Below are positions 21,903 to 33,374 of a stretch of 64,000 bases of DNA, in pieces (within the stretch, counting starts at the first letter, position 1; every line of letters begins with the position of its first letter). Position numbers and translations under genes: made by a program. Under the pieces are notes generated by a model. The model saw nothing but the letters and a program-made list of their open reading frames with translations. It was not told where the DNA came from and ran no database searches. This DNA comes from Bryum argenteum. Its lineage: Eukaryota; Streptophyta; Bryopsida; Bryales; Bryaceae. Location of the stretch: NCBI GenBank assembly GCA_037043015.1, contig CM073321.1, positions 11,416,001 through 11,480,000 of the forward strand, in the 5' to 3' direction.

Positions 21903-22191
21903 ATGGATGCATACTATGTTATGCACATTAATCACTTGCGTTTAACCCCTAATTATATGGAGGCTATTTCTAAGCATTTAGGGGTTTAAAATAGCCCTAT
22001 CTTTACCTAAATTTCTAAATATTTGTGTTTATGATTATCGTACCATTGCTTATACTTAGTATGAACTAATTTTCTCCACCCTATCTTCATTTGAATGTAT
22101 AGGTTTCCCCTTGTACCGATGGGCATCGGGTCATTAGCATTTATGAACGAATACTACATTCACGCCGGCCCCTTAGATAGGGGTCGGAGTT

Positions 22192-22224
<33 letters not shown>

Positions 22225-22873
22225 TTGATTGTATAGAATCGTGAAAATCTAAAGCTAAATTCATACATGAACACTTGAATGGCGAATTTGCCTTTGGAAA
22301 TGTGCACAATATGGTAACCACAATCCCCATGTGTAAAACTGTAAAACTAGAATTTTTCTTTCTCTTGGGCCATTTGCAGTGCTCCAAATACCCCTCTCCA
22401 AGAGAAAAAGCCAAAATTAATCAAAAAGTATAAATAAAAGGCAGCCAAAAAGCTAACAAGCCAAGCCTAAAATAATAAGACATAGTAGAATAAGAGGACA
22501 AGGGAGGTGAAAGGACAAGGAAAACATGCAAATTTTCATACCTACTTTATGAATTTCAGCACATATTATTCTTAACTCACATTTATAGTTACTACCTTTT
22601 ATATTTTTGTGAGTGTGTCCAAAAGACACGGGTACAAATTATCACATATATAATAGAATATACGTCCTAGGCTTATACAACATGCTTATTTTAATAAAAA
22701 ATTAATCAGAAGCAACCAATTTCCTCATACCCATCTTTACTTATAATGATATAATATATATTGTATATGGGCTATTTTACTTCAAAGTCTTTTAAAAAAT
22801 TTGGCCCAAATTCATTAAAATACCCCTATTTTTGATTGCACGTTGCCAACAAAAATTTAGCTAGTGCATCCCC
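21903..22873. mobile_element. Non-autonomous TIR element, copy 2
   Basis: Second copy of the element at 2,487-3,391, same orientation. It begins GGATGCATACTATG and ends AGCTAGTGCATCCCC. Both share the words ACCCCTAATTATATGGAGGC, GATGGGCATCGGGTCATT and TTTAGCTAGTGCAT. This copy is about 970 bp and holds a (TATC)n microsatellite at 22,191-22,224 that is absent from copy 1. Confidence 0.6.
22191..22224. repeat. (TATC)n microsatellite
   Basis: About eight to nine perfect tetranucleotide units inside TIR-element copy 2. Confidence 0.9.
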
Positions 22874-23279
22874 GAGGCCTTCAATGTGTTCTTTACCTTC
22901 TTTCTACAACACAAAAAGATGTTTTTAAAACCTTACAATCTTTGGATCATGCTGCCATCTCCTCTACGTTAAATTGGGTTGAACTATTTATGTCTGATTA
23001 GAGTTTCAAGTATCAAAGACAAAGGCTCATACTGATTTGTCTATTTCGAAAAGGACATTGCATCTCTGTCAATACTATCTCCGCTCTAATCTAGGACAGT
23101 TCAACAATACTTTAATGCAGTCATCATTTCCAACTTCTTCTGCACGATCGTCTAGAGTACAAAGTATTCAACCAACGCTCTAATTCCAGCAAAACTACTC
23201 CTATATAGCATTTCGGAAGGGCCGGGCGATCGCTCAACAGAAGCGACATTCTTACAACTGGAAGGCCACTAAGGACCGG

Positions 23280-23640
23280 TTTAAACTTGGACGTCGAGTT
23301 GCAGTGGACAAAATTATTTGGCTTCAAATTGGTCAATGTTGAGGTTTTGTCCAGCGGAGCTTTTAGATTGAAGGAATGTCCGCTTGAGGGATTCGCCATG
23401 TTGGCAGCGTCTCTCGCCAAAGTTCTACAAAATGAACTTGTGCAATGGAAGAACGAAGGTCTTCTGGCTCCTCGCGTCTCTCCTCGCGTGCCTATTCGCA
23501 TTCTTGCTCGCGTTCCTCCTCGCGTGGCTTTGTCGCATCCCTTCTTGCGCGTAAGAGAGAAGGTGTACAGGAGCTCCGTTGATCAACACGAAAAACGCCA
23601 ATTTTGCGCAGTTGCTGCAAGTAACTGTGTTCTTTGTTAG
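23280..23640 (+). other. Unidentified 117-codon open frame
   Basis: A frame from 23,287 to 23,637 reads MDVELQWTKLFGFKLV and then LAASLAKVLQNELVQWKNEG, ending in Arg/Val/Pro-rich sequence from GCGTCTCTCCTCGCGTG repeats. Not recognised. It lies about 1 kb upstream of the YKT6 exons and could be part of the same captured block, but nothing links it to YKT6. Confidence 0.2.
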
Positions 23641-24631
23641 GAATCCCTTATTCAGTAAGGTCTTGCCAAACATGATTGCGCTTGCATGTAGCTCGCCCCT
23701 CGCACTACAAGTACGCCTAGATTCACAAGTTTTCTTTTCATAGTTGATTTGTTGTCTGCATTTTTTGATTTCAATCCTCAAATGTTTTCACCGTTTGATT
23801 TGGGTGATGAATTTGGGCAACTCTTTGGAACCGCTTCAACTGAAAGATAACTGTGAAGTGTCTTATTGTGTTGTGATTTGGTTTTGGTGCGCAATTTGAT
23901 GAGAAGTTTGGAGTCTGTAGTCAATTAGTAGCTACATACGCTTGTAACGTTTGGTTTTTCATGGTCGCGTATTCTAATGGCAGTCAATGCGGATTTTCTC
24001 ACTTATTTATTTGCCATATCTTTTGCACTCCTCTCTCCAAATCTCCTGTTGTCTGCTCATTCCTAGCAAGTCGACTAGTTCTTCAAATCGCATCGTCCTC
24101 TAGCTGAATTCTTGCGCTTGTTTCGCTACCTGTTTGTTTCAACCTCGCCCCTTTGCAGCCATCACAGTGTCCGAGTCCCGGGAGGAAAATGTGTACACGG
24201 CTAAGCGAGCAGTAATTACAGTGGGCCACAATATATGCTAAACCAGGAGAATATCCGTGAGCTCGTGCTCTGGTTCTAATCAGTTTACCATCAATTGTAG
24301 CTAAATGCTGATTTGATATATATGATGAAATTCAAGTGGGATGATGAAAAAATCACGCTAGGTACTATTACCGTGGCATTTTGTAATGACTAGGTCACAA
24401 TATATGATAATCTAGGAGAGATTCTCATATTGGTTTTCAATCATTTATATCTGTTGTATTGCACACCACCAATAGTAACTGAATGCTGAATTTTCTCTCG
24501 GCATTACCTTCTCTAAGCTCTTGCATCAGCTTGTAATTTAGATCATAAAGACTGCAACATACTATTTAGAGTACTCTTTATTTTTGTTACTTTGTGTCTG
24601 AGCTTGAATGTAATGGTTGTATGTTTGGCAG

Positions 24632-24987
24632 GTGTTAGGAGAGTACTAGAAGACATTTGGAGATTCGTGGAAGAGTAAAACTGCTGTTAGCACTGACGCT
24701 TGGCCTTATTTACCAGATGCTCTTGTGAAGTACGAGGTTCGTTTTCTACGAGAATCTTCATTGGCTCTAAGGATCTTGAGTTGATGTTTTGTATGCGGTC
24801 TTTGGCTTTGTCGGATTTGTTTGCTTTTTTCAGTTATTGAGTTCTTTCAAGACGCGAGGATTTGGAGGTGGGAAGAGGATGACTTGGTGCTGATGCTACT
24901 TGGTTCGAGTAAAAAATACGGAATCCTACTGAGGCCGTCAAGCTCGCAAAGATTCAGAAAAATCTGGATGAGACGAAAGTTATACTG
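24632..24987 (+). pseudogene. YKT6: YKT6-type SNARE gene fragment (two exons)
   Basis: YKT6 is an R-SNARE acting in ER-Golgi and vacuolar membrane fusion. Exon 1 (24,632-24,736, after TTTGGCAG and before GTTCG) reads VLGEY*KTFGDSWKSKTAV and STDAWPYLPDALVKYE, matching the end of the longin domain of plant YKT6. It has a TAG stop at the sixth codon. The second piece (about 24,922-24,987) reads NPTEAVKLAKIQKNLDETKV-IL, the start of the SNARE helix. The acceptor site before the second piece is not clear. The longin N-terminus and the C-terminal CAAX part were not found. This is a broken, probably transduplicated copy. Confidence 0.65.
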
Positions 24988-25932
24988 ATATATACTATGA
25001 CTTTCTTCTCTTTTTGTAATACTTCGATTAATCAAGTTACTTAGACGAGTGACAATCGGTAACACACGTTTCATTTTTATGCGGAACGCAGTTTTATGCG
25101 CTCGGTAGTTGTTGTGTATTTGTTTGCTTGAGCTTTGTTACCTATGTGTAGTAATTTTCTAGCAAGTTTGGTGGCTTGTAAGCTAACAAAGTTGATATTT
25201 GGATTTTTGTTATACGCAGATACTCTATCACCATGTTGTTCCGACGACCCTACCCTATGCAAAAAAACTTACAACAACAACGGTGAGGCTGTTTGTAATA
25301 CAAGAATTGCATAATCATTCATATGTTACCAAATTCCGGCCTTGTATTTCTAGCATGATTGTATTTTTGGAAATCTCACAATCTCTTGTTTTAATTCTAC
25401 TATTACAAAAGTCTATCTTAAACATTAACTTAAGTGATGAGGTTTACTCATACTGTATGGGATTAAAATGACTTTGAGACCGAAGACTAGGAGTGTTTTG
25501 ACCTCCAATTTTAAAACACTATCAAAGATATTGAGTTTCAAACTGCAACTAAGAAACATAAGAAATGTGTGAACAATGTTGTGTGAAGGCAAAAACTAAG
25601 GACAAACCAAGAGGAGGAAGAAAAACTAAGAACAACTCCAATATTCATGAAGAAAGTTTAAATGAGGATGCAGAGACCAAGCGCGACTCTTATTGAAAAA
25701 ATCATTGGATTCTCAACCTCATTAATTTAAGGGGGAAAATGCATGCTTAGTTTAGCAGCATGAAGAAATAATGTATGTGTTTATCACATTTTATATTCAA
25801 TGCTCAACCAGTTACATTTGAACTTTGATTACATTAAAATTGTTTTTTTGACATAATGTTTGAATTGTTCCTTTTTTTTTTGCACGTTTAGACAATTAGA
25901 ATGTATTACATACGCACCTTATTGTTGCATGT

Positions 25933-26393
25933 CTTGATATTGACCGAAGCAGTGATGCTTGTCAAAAGAAATGGAAGAAGATATATGACGAGTATAAGGT
26001 TGATTATGTTGCCAATGGCATATCAAGTAATGGAAGGGCGTCGAAGTCCATGTACTATGATTTGATTGATGGGTACATGTACGAGTGTGCTAATGTTATG
26101 AAGCATGCTAGTGCACGTGATGAAAATCCCAACCTCGAGGAAGATATTTTATAGAAAGATATGCCAGAAACTTCAAGTGTCTCTGAACCTTTTTCAGGCA
26201 CCTTAAATTTACAAGGTAAGAAAAAGACAGAGAAGTTGGCTACTCAAGATGTCGTTGCAATGATGGCAGAACAGTCCAAGAAATTGACAAAAGTGGTGAG
26301 AGAATCTGGGGCAACAAAGTTAACACTACTGTAAGGAATGCTTGCAAGTATAGGTGAATTAGTCAAGAAATTGTAGACTCAGTTCTTATAGAT
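25933..26393 (+). pseudogene. Myb/SANT-like DNA-binding protein, PIF/Harbinger partner (decayed)
   Basis: The frame reads LDIDRSDACQKKWKKIYDEY-K, SSNGRASKSMYYDLIDGYM, KHASARDENPNLEED, a stop, then DMPETSSVSEPFSGTLNLQG, TEKLATQDVVAMMAEQSKKL and MLASIGELVKKL. The CQKKWKKIYDEYK segment and the following W/Y-F-DL pattern are typical of the trihelix-like Myb/SANT domain in the second ORF of PIF/Harbinger transposons. That accessory protein helps bind TIRs. Three in-frame stops (about 26,152, 26,331, 26,374) kill it. The matching transposase is on the opposite strand at 29.75-30.26 kb, beyond the copia insertion. Confidence 0.5.
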
Positions 26394-26715
26394 GGTGGTC
26401 TACTATACACTTCATTAGTAATATCACATTATTTATAATTATAATTTTACTAATTGCCTTTACTAGAGTGAGGTTTGATTTATTGATTTGATTTGATATA
26501 TAAGTTCCTACTTTGTTGTTCACGTCATGTATATGAACCTAGACATGGGTGTCATTGAACACAATTGTATTCATGTGCTAGAACAACATTCAAGTAAAAG
26601 CAATAAATGCCAATTTGTGTATGTAATAGTATATGTCTAGACAACAATTTGCATTAGATGTTTAAAAATAAAATACATCAGACCATGCAGACTTTGCCAC
26701 ATACACCTTTCGTAT

Positions 26716-26720
26716 ATTAT
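26716..26720. repeat. Target-site duplication ATTAT (left)
   Basis: ATTAT directly before the copia LTR; the same five bases follow the other LTR at 29,449-29,453. Confidence 0.85.
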
Positions 26721-26962
26721 TGTTGAGGATAAAAGTAAGTGAGAGAGAGCAACGAGTATATCAAGATAATTAAAGATATATATTAAGAGTGTCTCCTGAC
26801 CACATATTTATATGGAACGATTCAAAACCTATTACGTTATCTAAAGTTGTTGAACTGGCGGGGGAACTGCAGTCTGAATAGAAGCTTCTAATTTTCTCTA
26901 AGTGTCAGCTCTCTCTAATGTAAAAGGACACCCGGAAGTTCCGAAGGGGCCTTATCTCAACA
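26721..26962 (-). repeat. Copia 3' LTR
   Basis: The LTR at the 3' end of the element in its own orientation; same length as its partner at 29,207. Confidence 0.85.
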
Positions 26963-27176
26963 CTCCTCCTCGACCAAGGAACGCCTCATTAAAAACTCCT
27001 CGAGCAAAACCCTGTGGGGAAAATCTCAAGTGGAGGAAAGAGTGCGCCCTTTACATGAGGTCTCGAAGTGAGCGGAGATACGCTGCGCGAACCAACTCTC
27101 AATGCTTGGAAGGCTGGAGTGCCTTGGTTAGCAAATCTGCAATGTTATGTGCATTGTCGATTTTCTTCACCTCGAT

Positions 27177-27960
27177 CTAATTCTTCTCCACAAGGTCCTG
27201 CATAAACTCGAAGAGTTGAGGTGGGATGTGCTTAACTTGATCCGCCTTGATGAAGCCGGCAGAAACTTCGGCAAGTGCAGCAGCCTTGTGCTCGAAGATG
27301 ATGGTCGCGTTAGGCTGCGAGCTCATCCCGCATTGCTCCGAAATTGTGTCCACCATAGTCCGGAGCCAAACCGCCTCTCGAGCGGCTTCGTGAAGCGCAA
27401 TCAACTCCGCATGGTTTGTTAAAATCGCCGTGACCATCTGCTTTTACAGATTTCCAACATATCGGAGCTTCGTTCTTGAGGAAGATATACCTTGTCTGAG
27501 ACTTGCCACTAATCTCGTCCGTGATGTACCCGAAATCTGCATATCCCGTAATGTCAGGGCGAGTGTGTGTTGCGAAGTAAAGCAGTGCTCCGACCACAGC
27601 GAGGTACTTCTGCTGATCCTTCTCATTCTCCTCCTCGCAAGGTCGGTACGGGCGTCTCCCGTGCTGCTCCTCCCAATCATCAGTGTCAAAAGAAACTTGG
27701 CGTTGGACATATCAAATGCCTTGAGCAACTTCTCGGTGTAAGTGTCCTGGTGAAACAGAATACTCTTGTCGGGAAGATGGCATATCTGAAGTCCAAGACA
27801 AAATGTGGTGCGGCTAAGGAGTTTCATCACGAACTGAGTAGTGAAAAGCTCCTCAATCTCGGTGCACAATGCGCCAGTACCCACCAAATTGGGGTCATCT
27901 ACATAAACTGCGTGGATAACAAAGGCAGAATTTCAACAAAGCACAAGGATGCAAGGTAAG
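27177..27960 (-). pseudogene. Copia reverse transcriptase/RNase H remnant
   Basis: Reading down the minus strand from about 27,960: FVIHAVYVDDPNLVGTG, which holds the RT active-site motif YVDD (about 27,895-27,906); then FCLGLQICHLPDKSILFHQ, DTYTEKLLKAFDMSNAKF. After a frame change, VGALLYFATHTRPDITGYAD, GYITDEISGKSQTRYIF and LKNEAPICWKSVK follow. A further frame gives AELIALHEAAREAVWLRTM and HIPPQLFEFMQDLVEKN, the RNase H end. Order and motifs are those of copia pol. At least two frameshifts make it inactive. Confidence 0.8.
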
Positions 27961-28139
27961 ACATCGCGGCATATGAAGCCTTGGTAAGTAAGGAACCTCC
28001 TGAGGAAATGATACCAGGCGCGCCCGAGGCGTCAACAAGTATCATGAGATTGCAAGAGCGATTATGCGCTACTACTGCTGAACAAGAGAGTCTAATTGCT
28101 CTTCGTTCTATCGCTACCGCTGCTATGTAGGAGCGTCTT

Positions 28140-29190
28140 ATGCCACAACTAGGCCTTTGGAAGCACCGCCAAATTACCTTTCCGTGGCGCGTCCGCCATG
28201 ATGGGTAATGCGTAAAGGCCAGTCGGTCCTGGCATCCATCACCATCAAGTTCACCTTCCCCATCAACGGTCGAAGCGTAAATGCCATTGGCAAGCAGAGC
28301 CTGGTAGCTGATCAGACTCTGGGTGCATCAAGAGCATACTTAGCTCTCTCAATCCTGAGCGAGAATCCTCTGGGCAGAACCACTCTTGCCCGGCCCTTCT
28401 CAAAATTTAAGTTCCGGCTTCCGGTAATCATGACAAGGTCACAATTCAACCAGGTATGACTCGTAGAATTAAAATTCCGGCTTCCTTTCACTGGAGCATC
28501 CTTCCAATATGGGCAGGGCATAGGCTACTTGCCTCTTACATTTAAAATTCCGGCTTCCCTTCACTCCGACATCCATCAATATGGGCAGGGTATAGCCTAG
28601 TTACTTCTGCCATATCGATGGCGAGGATCGACATCCCTAAGAATTGTGTGAGTAGAAGTACTATCTGTAGTAGTAGTGGTGATCGCTGTGATAGTACATG
28701 TAGTGGCGGCCTGAGTCATAGTGTTGTCTTTCACGCCCACGAGAATAGCCGTCACGCCCATGACCCCGTCCGCATCCTCTATCGCTGCAAGGGTTGCGCC
28801 GGGCTGCTTCAGTGTTATGAACATCAAGAGCAGTTACAGGACGAGGGTTACTATAAAAAAAAAGAGAAAACTGAAAAAGTACGAAAAAGAAGAAGAATTA
28901 GGTCAAAAGGGGTGATCGGAACGAGGGTTTTAACTAAAAAAGCAAAAATCGCTCGAATCAATCTAAAACAATTTAAATCAGAACAAAGAAAGGAGCTTCT
29001 TGAATGACAGAAGAATGTGACGAATCAAGTAGGAGGTTATGAGCAACGCCAACGGTGGATCTGGAAACACATGAAAAAACAAAGGGATCTAACAAGCAAA
29101 AATACAAAAGCAACGAGATTAAGACGTCACTAGCAAAAAGCAAAGAAAAAATAACCCTAAATTCAAACCCTAGCACCAAAAAGCAAGAGC
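28140..29190 (-). pseudogene. Degenerate 5' interior of the copia element
   Basis: No clear gag, protease or integrase. Minus-strand pieces such as LCLPMAFTLRPLMGKVNL and CPYWKDAPVKGSRNFN are readable but not assignable. A ~75 bp direct duplication (TTCCGGCTTCCCTTCACT then ATATGGGCAGGG) occupies about 28,467-28,612. Confidence 0.35.
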
Positions 29191-29206
29191 GAAAGTGCTG
29201 ATAACG

Positions 29207-29448
29207 TGTTGAGGAGAAAACCGAGAGAGAGTGAGCAACGAGTATATCTAGATAATTAAAGATATATATTAGGAGTGTCTCATGATCACATATTTATATG
29301 GAACGATTCAAAACCTTTTACGTTATCTAAAGTTGTTGAACTAGCAGTGGAACTGCAGTCTAAATAGAAGCTTCTAATTTTCTCTAAGTGTCAGCTCACT
29401 CTAATGTTAAAGGACACCCGGAAGTTTCGAAGGGGCCTTATCTTAACA
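29207..29448 (-). repeat. Copia 5' LTR
   Basis: The LTR at the 5' end in element orientation; followed by the second ATTAT (29,449-29,453). Confidence 0.85.
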
Positions 29449-29749
29449 ATTATCACACCTATACTATACTATAGCTCGAAATTCAAAAGTCTTTTATGTA
29501 AACAACTCAAAATCAACAAGAACTCTTTTTGGCTTTCCAACAACATTAGGGGTTAAGAAACTGTAATTTAAATTATAACATGAGATTCATTCCTAAACTG
29601 AGGACGTTAACCGATAATGATCCTCATCTTTATCCGTAGCTACTATGTTGCAGTTGTTGATAATGAATATACCCACGGGCAAGGTTGATAAGCAACATCC
29701 TCAAATAAAGCAAAGAGGTTCAATTGACCTTTCGGAGAATATTTGCCCA

Positions 29750-30260
29750 TGTAAGATTTTGTGAATAGATTATAGTCGTGTATGCTACTACACCACCTTA
29801 AATCAAAGTCCCAAAATCAAAATGAATGGTCTAGAACTCCTTGGAGTATAACCGAGTAAAATGCTTATCTAAAATAATAATTTGATGCGTGCTCGTCAGG
29901 TGCAATAATTTGAATAGACTCCTATCTATCGCTCCGGCAATGTTTCGTATTCCATGCAGAGCTTCAAATCTTTCACTAATGGTTCGCAAGGGTGATGAAG
30001 ACGCTCAACAAATGATGAAATCCTGAGAAATTTCTTTGAGAGCTTCACAAAATTCTAAAACAATTGCATGCATTGTAGATACACCATCCCTATAGCTATC
30101 AGCTATTATATAGAATGGAAAACCTGATGCTAATTTTGTGATAGCAATTGCAACCCGTGTTTCTACAGAAATAGATTTTCTAAAATTTTTATCTTTTTGT
30201 ATATTAGTAGGCCAACTTGTCCATATACATATTTGAAGGTCTCTTTTGACATCCTTAACC
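29750..30260 (-). pseudogene. PIF/Harbinger-type transposase remnant
   Basis: The minus strand reads VETRVAIAITKLASGFPFY, IIADSYRDGVSTMHAIVLEF, CEALKEISQDFIIC*, then FEALHGIRNIAGAIDRSLF and KLLHLTSTHQIIILDKHF, plus further pieces to about 29,760. This matches the HARBI1/PIF pattern: a helical region with LASG and (V)STM...EFC.AL, then GI.NIAGAID, where the Asp of GAID is the first DDE residue. Stops after FIIC and within the C-terminal half show decay. The Myb/SANT partner at 25.9-26.4 kb completes the two-ORF set of this superfamily. Confidence 0.6.
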
Positions 30261-30399
30261 TTCGCTTGAAAACAATATCGTTGTTGGATCCTATTAAATC
30301 AATGTCTCTATAGGGTTGATCTCAATGGTGGGATTAGATTCTCCCATGGAGAGACCATCCTCTATTGTAATCAAGTAAGAAATGTTGTATTGAGAATTA

Positions 30400-31430
30400 A
30401 AGACTTTGTTGTAAACTTGAGTGGCTTTTCAGAGTAATAAGAGATGTAGAAAACAATGCAATAAAAGATGCAAATTGTAAAAGCATAGCTACAATAAGCT
30501 TTCTATGTTGCCGATTCATGGTTGCCATATATTGAATTATTTTCAAGTGAATTAAAACCGTAGCCCTCCAGAACAAAATAATGTTTCTAATGAATTATAT
30601 TCTAATGAAATACACCCTAATAAATAGGTAGTAGTTTGCTTTTTTTAATTTCTGAGATTTATAGTCTTCCACGGGTTTCCAAAAACAAATTTCAGAAACA
30701 CATTTCAAAGTAACTTAGTAATAATATCAGAGGACAATATAAAAGTAAAATCTATTTATTGATATATTCCATCATAAGTGATAGTATATATTTACAACAA
30801 TTACCACAAATTTTGCTTATAAATCACAGTAGACAAAGCAGTAGGTGTTGGTAATGGATTGGTGTAAACCAACATTGCAATAAACCCCTAAAACTCTTTG
30901 CGTTGTTGGCAAAATAAAATATCATGACTATTTATTTCTAAACCAGATGCACTCATGAAAGTGTAAATCACATGTTGAATTTTTTTTTAGAGTCTTCAAA
31001 CCATACTATCTTGCAATTAAGCCTAATTTAATGATTATTATAATCCTAATATTTGAACGTCAATGTTTATCATTTGCAAGATTGTACCAATATTTAAAGT
31101 TTGTGGAAATTTATTTTTGAGCATTGCTTGGGAGGCATTGTTTTCATGCATGGTGCTGAGAGTGTCTTCAAGATCTCTACCCCTGATATTTTGGTACCAT
31201 GAGTTTTTCCAACAAGGTTCATTTTAACTCTGAAGGCTACCCTTCAAAGCAATAATGTATGCAAAATGAATTTGGATAAAGATGTTTTAAATAATAAGTA
31301 AGAATCTAATAATTTTGACTTTGTTGAAATAACAAGATCTCCCTATTGGGGCAGAAAATCAAACTATAAATCACGGCACATTAAGTGAGTTGTCATGGAA
31401 CACTCTTGTGGTTTTTCCTATGTAGTGAGA
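30400..31430. other. Non-coding, partly repetitive
   Basis: AT-rich. The part at 31,060-31,110 matches the diverged repeat at 15,180-15,240. No gene recognised. The right end of the PIF/Harbinger element should lie here or just before, but I could not find its TIR. Confidence 0.35.
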
Positions 31431-31439
31431 TGATTAAAT

Positions 31440-33370
31440 GTATATTACTTCTTGTAATTGAAGGGTAGAAGAAAAGTCTCAAGAGGTCCAGTAAAGCAGA
31501 CTGAAACTATTCACCGGACAAACAAAAAGATAGATGACATGGCAAGTTTCCTCCACAATGTAGTAGAGAAGATGGTGGACATCCAGTTCTGTCTAACTCA
31601 ACTGGACGTCCTAGTCTAAATCGGGCCTCACTGAGTATTTGGACCATGGTTTGTCCTTGGCGCTACTCGAGATTCTACCTCGGTACCCGCTGTGGATACC
31701 GTCCTTCATCGAACCCATTGCAAGGTCCTAACTCGGTGGTATGTGGGCCCCTACTAGGGTTTCTGCTGCAGAGATCGTATCCAGTGGTACCTAGGTCCCA
31801 ACTTATCAGAAAATATAACTCAATATAATTAAATTCTTTAAAGAAATACAAATAATTAAATGCATTCTTGCTTGGAACCCCTGACCGTCACAAAAATAAA
31901 GTAAGGGGGAATATCAGTAGGTATCAAATCTAATTAGAGTAGAGTCGTATAAAATTGAGTAGGTCTCATAATAGAGCTCTAGTAATCTTTACTACATGTC
32001 AATGGGGATTGCCAGATTACTATGAGTGTAGAGTAGTGAGCATACAGTTTCAGATTCCAGATCAATGAGCTGATATTTGGAGTACAAAACTTGCTAAGAG
32101 TTATCCTAAAATATTATATTTGAGAATATTCTTGGAAATATTGGAATATTTGGAACTTATTACCATGTATTATATAACCCAAAGCTGTGGAAAATAGTGA
32201 ATAGAATTTGAAAATGGACCATGTTTGACAGACATAATGAGACATTTATGAGTTCTAAAGATTAAGTTTCTTATATATGACAACTAGTTAAAAATATCTA
32301 AGCTGTTTAAAAAGAACAAAGGTTGTAAATATTAATAATATTATATATTGACTTTCACAAAGAAAATACATGATAATATAAAATAACATAAGCAATATGT
32401 AGAGGTAGAGGTTTAGGTCATAGGAATTATAACATGGTGTAGAATTTCCCTCTCTAGAATTGTCTTCAGTTGTACGTTGAAATTGAAGGTAGGTGCATGG
32501 ATGAAGAGGTCTATATCTGCTATAGATTTGCAGACTACCACAAATACAAAGTATAGGTGCTCAAAGGATTTATATAAACACCCTTTTCTACCATACCTAG
32601 CAATTGTGTTGTTAAAAATTGGGCAAGTGCAATCCGAGTATGCACTGAATGAGAGTTGGAAAATAGACTTTGGATTTTTGAGACTTTGAAACAATAAATC
32701 CAAAGCTGGGCTGCGGTATGATAATCACCTTCAATATGGTGGTCTTCATCGCACGAGCAAAGTCAATGCTCGTCATGTGCTTCAAAGTTACAGTAGTGAT
32801 GCATCGAAGAGTCTTAGATCTTCTTGATTTGAGGAAGACATTCGCATTTTTGGATGCTCGAATATGTGACAAGTCTAGTGGAGGGGCAACATTATTGAAC
32901 GTACGATTCATTGGAAGACGTTTCTTTTGTGGCACTCAAATGCCCGCGTTCTCGAGAGTCTCCATTCTTTTGTGTATGAGATTTGTTCCTATCTTCACAA
33001 TCTAGCCTAGAAGAATAGGCAGTTGTTATTGGGTTCAAGAAAACATCTCAACTCACTTCCGACAAGTACCCTTCACACACCTCTCTATAGCGCTTGCACA
33101 GAAAAAGAGCTATTTGACCAACTTGTTGTGTCCACATTGAAAAGGCATCCATATTCGGGTGTAAGTTGGAGCTGAGCTCGCCTTCCCGTTCTAGACAATG
33201 CGAGCTTTGTTTTTCTTCTTACTCACAGCTATCATTGCCGAACAAGCGTTGGATGAAGTTTCTCTTAGGCAAGCAATAGGCTATAGCCTATCGTCCACTT
33301 TAGTCTCTTGATCAACAGTCACCCTTGGTATAGTGGTTGCAGCGGAGGTGGAGGGTTCCGGGGGGCATTC
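31440..33370. other. No supported gene
   Basis: Short open frames (31,646-31,825; 32,477-32,686; 32,718-33,002 and overlapping minus frames) show no recognisable domain. A GTACC-rich patch at 31,670-31,790 is locally GC-rich. The 32,612-32,935 minus frame is basic and could be a decayed element protein. Confidence 0.3.
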
Positions 33371-33374
33371 TTCA

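Larger units (their letters stand above)
26721..29448 (-). mobile_element. Ty1/copia LTR retrotransposon, internally reduced
   Basis: A 2,728 bp element flanked by 242 bp direct LTRs (26,721-26,962 and 29,207-29,448). Each LTR begins TGTTGAG and ends AACA, with a perfect 5 bp target duplication ATTAT. The RT/RNase H is on the minus strand, so the 5' LTR is the right-hand one. A TTATCAGCAC word next to it (29,195-29,204, minus) fits a primer-binding site. A purine-rich GGTCGAGGAGGAG (minus) abuts the 3' LTR. By hand the LTRs differ at about 19 of 242 positions. The interior is only 2.24 kb, so most of gag-pol is missing or unrecognisable. Confidence 0.85.

Noticed and set aside
28618..29007. 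129-codon plus-strand ORF
   Set aside because: It lies antisense inside the copia element and contains Lys-rich low complexity with no recognisable domain.
31620..31800. tRNA gene in the GTACC-rich patch
   Set aside because: No A-box/B-box pair or acceptor stem could be fitted.
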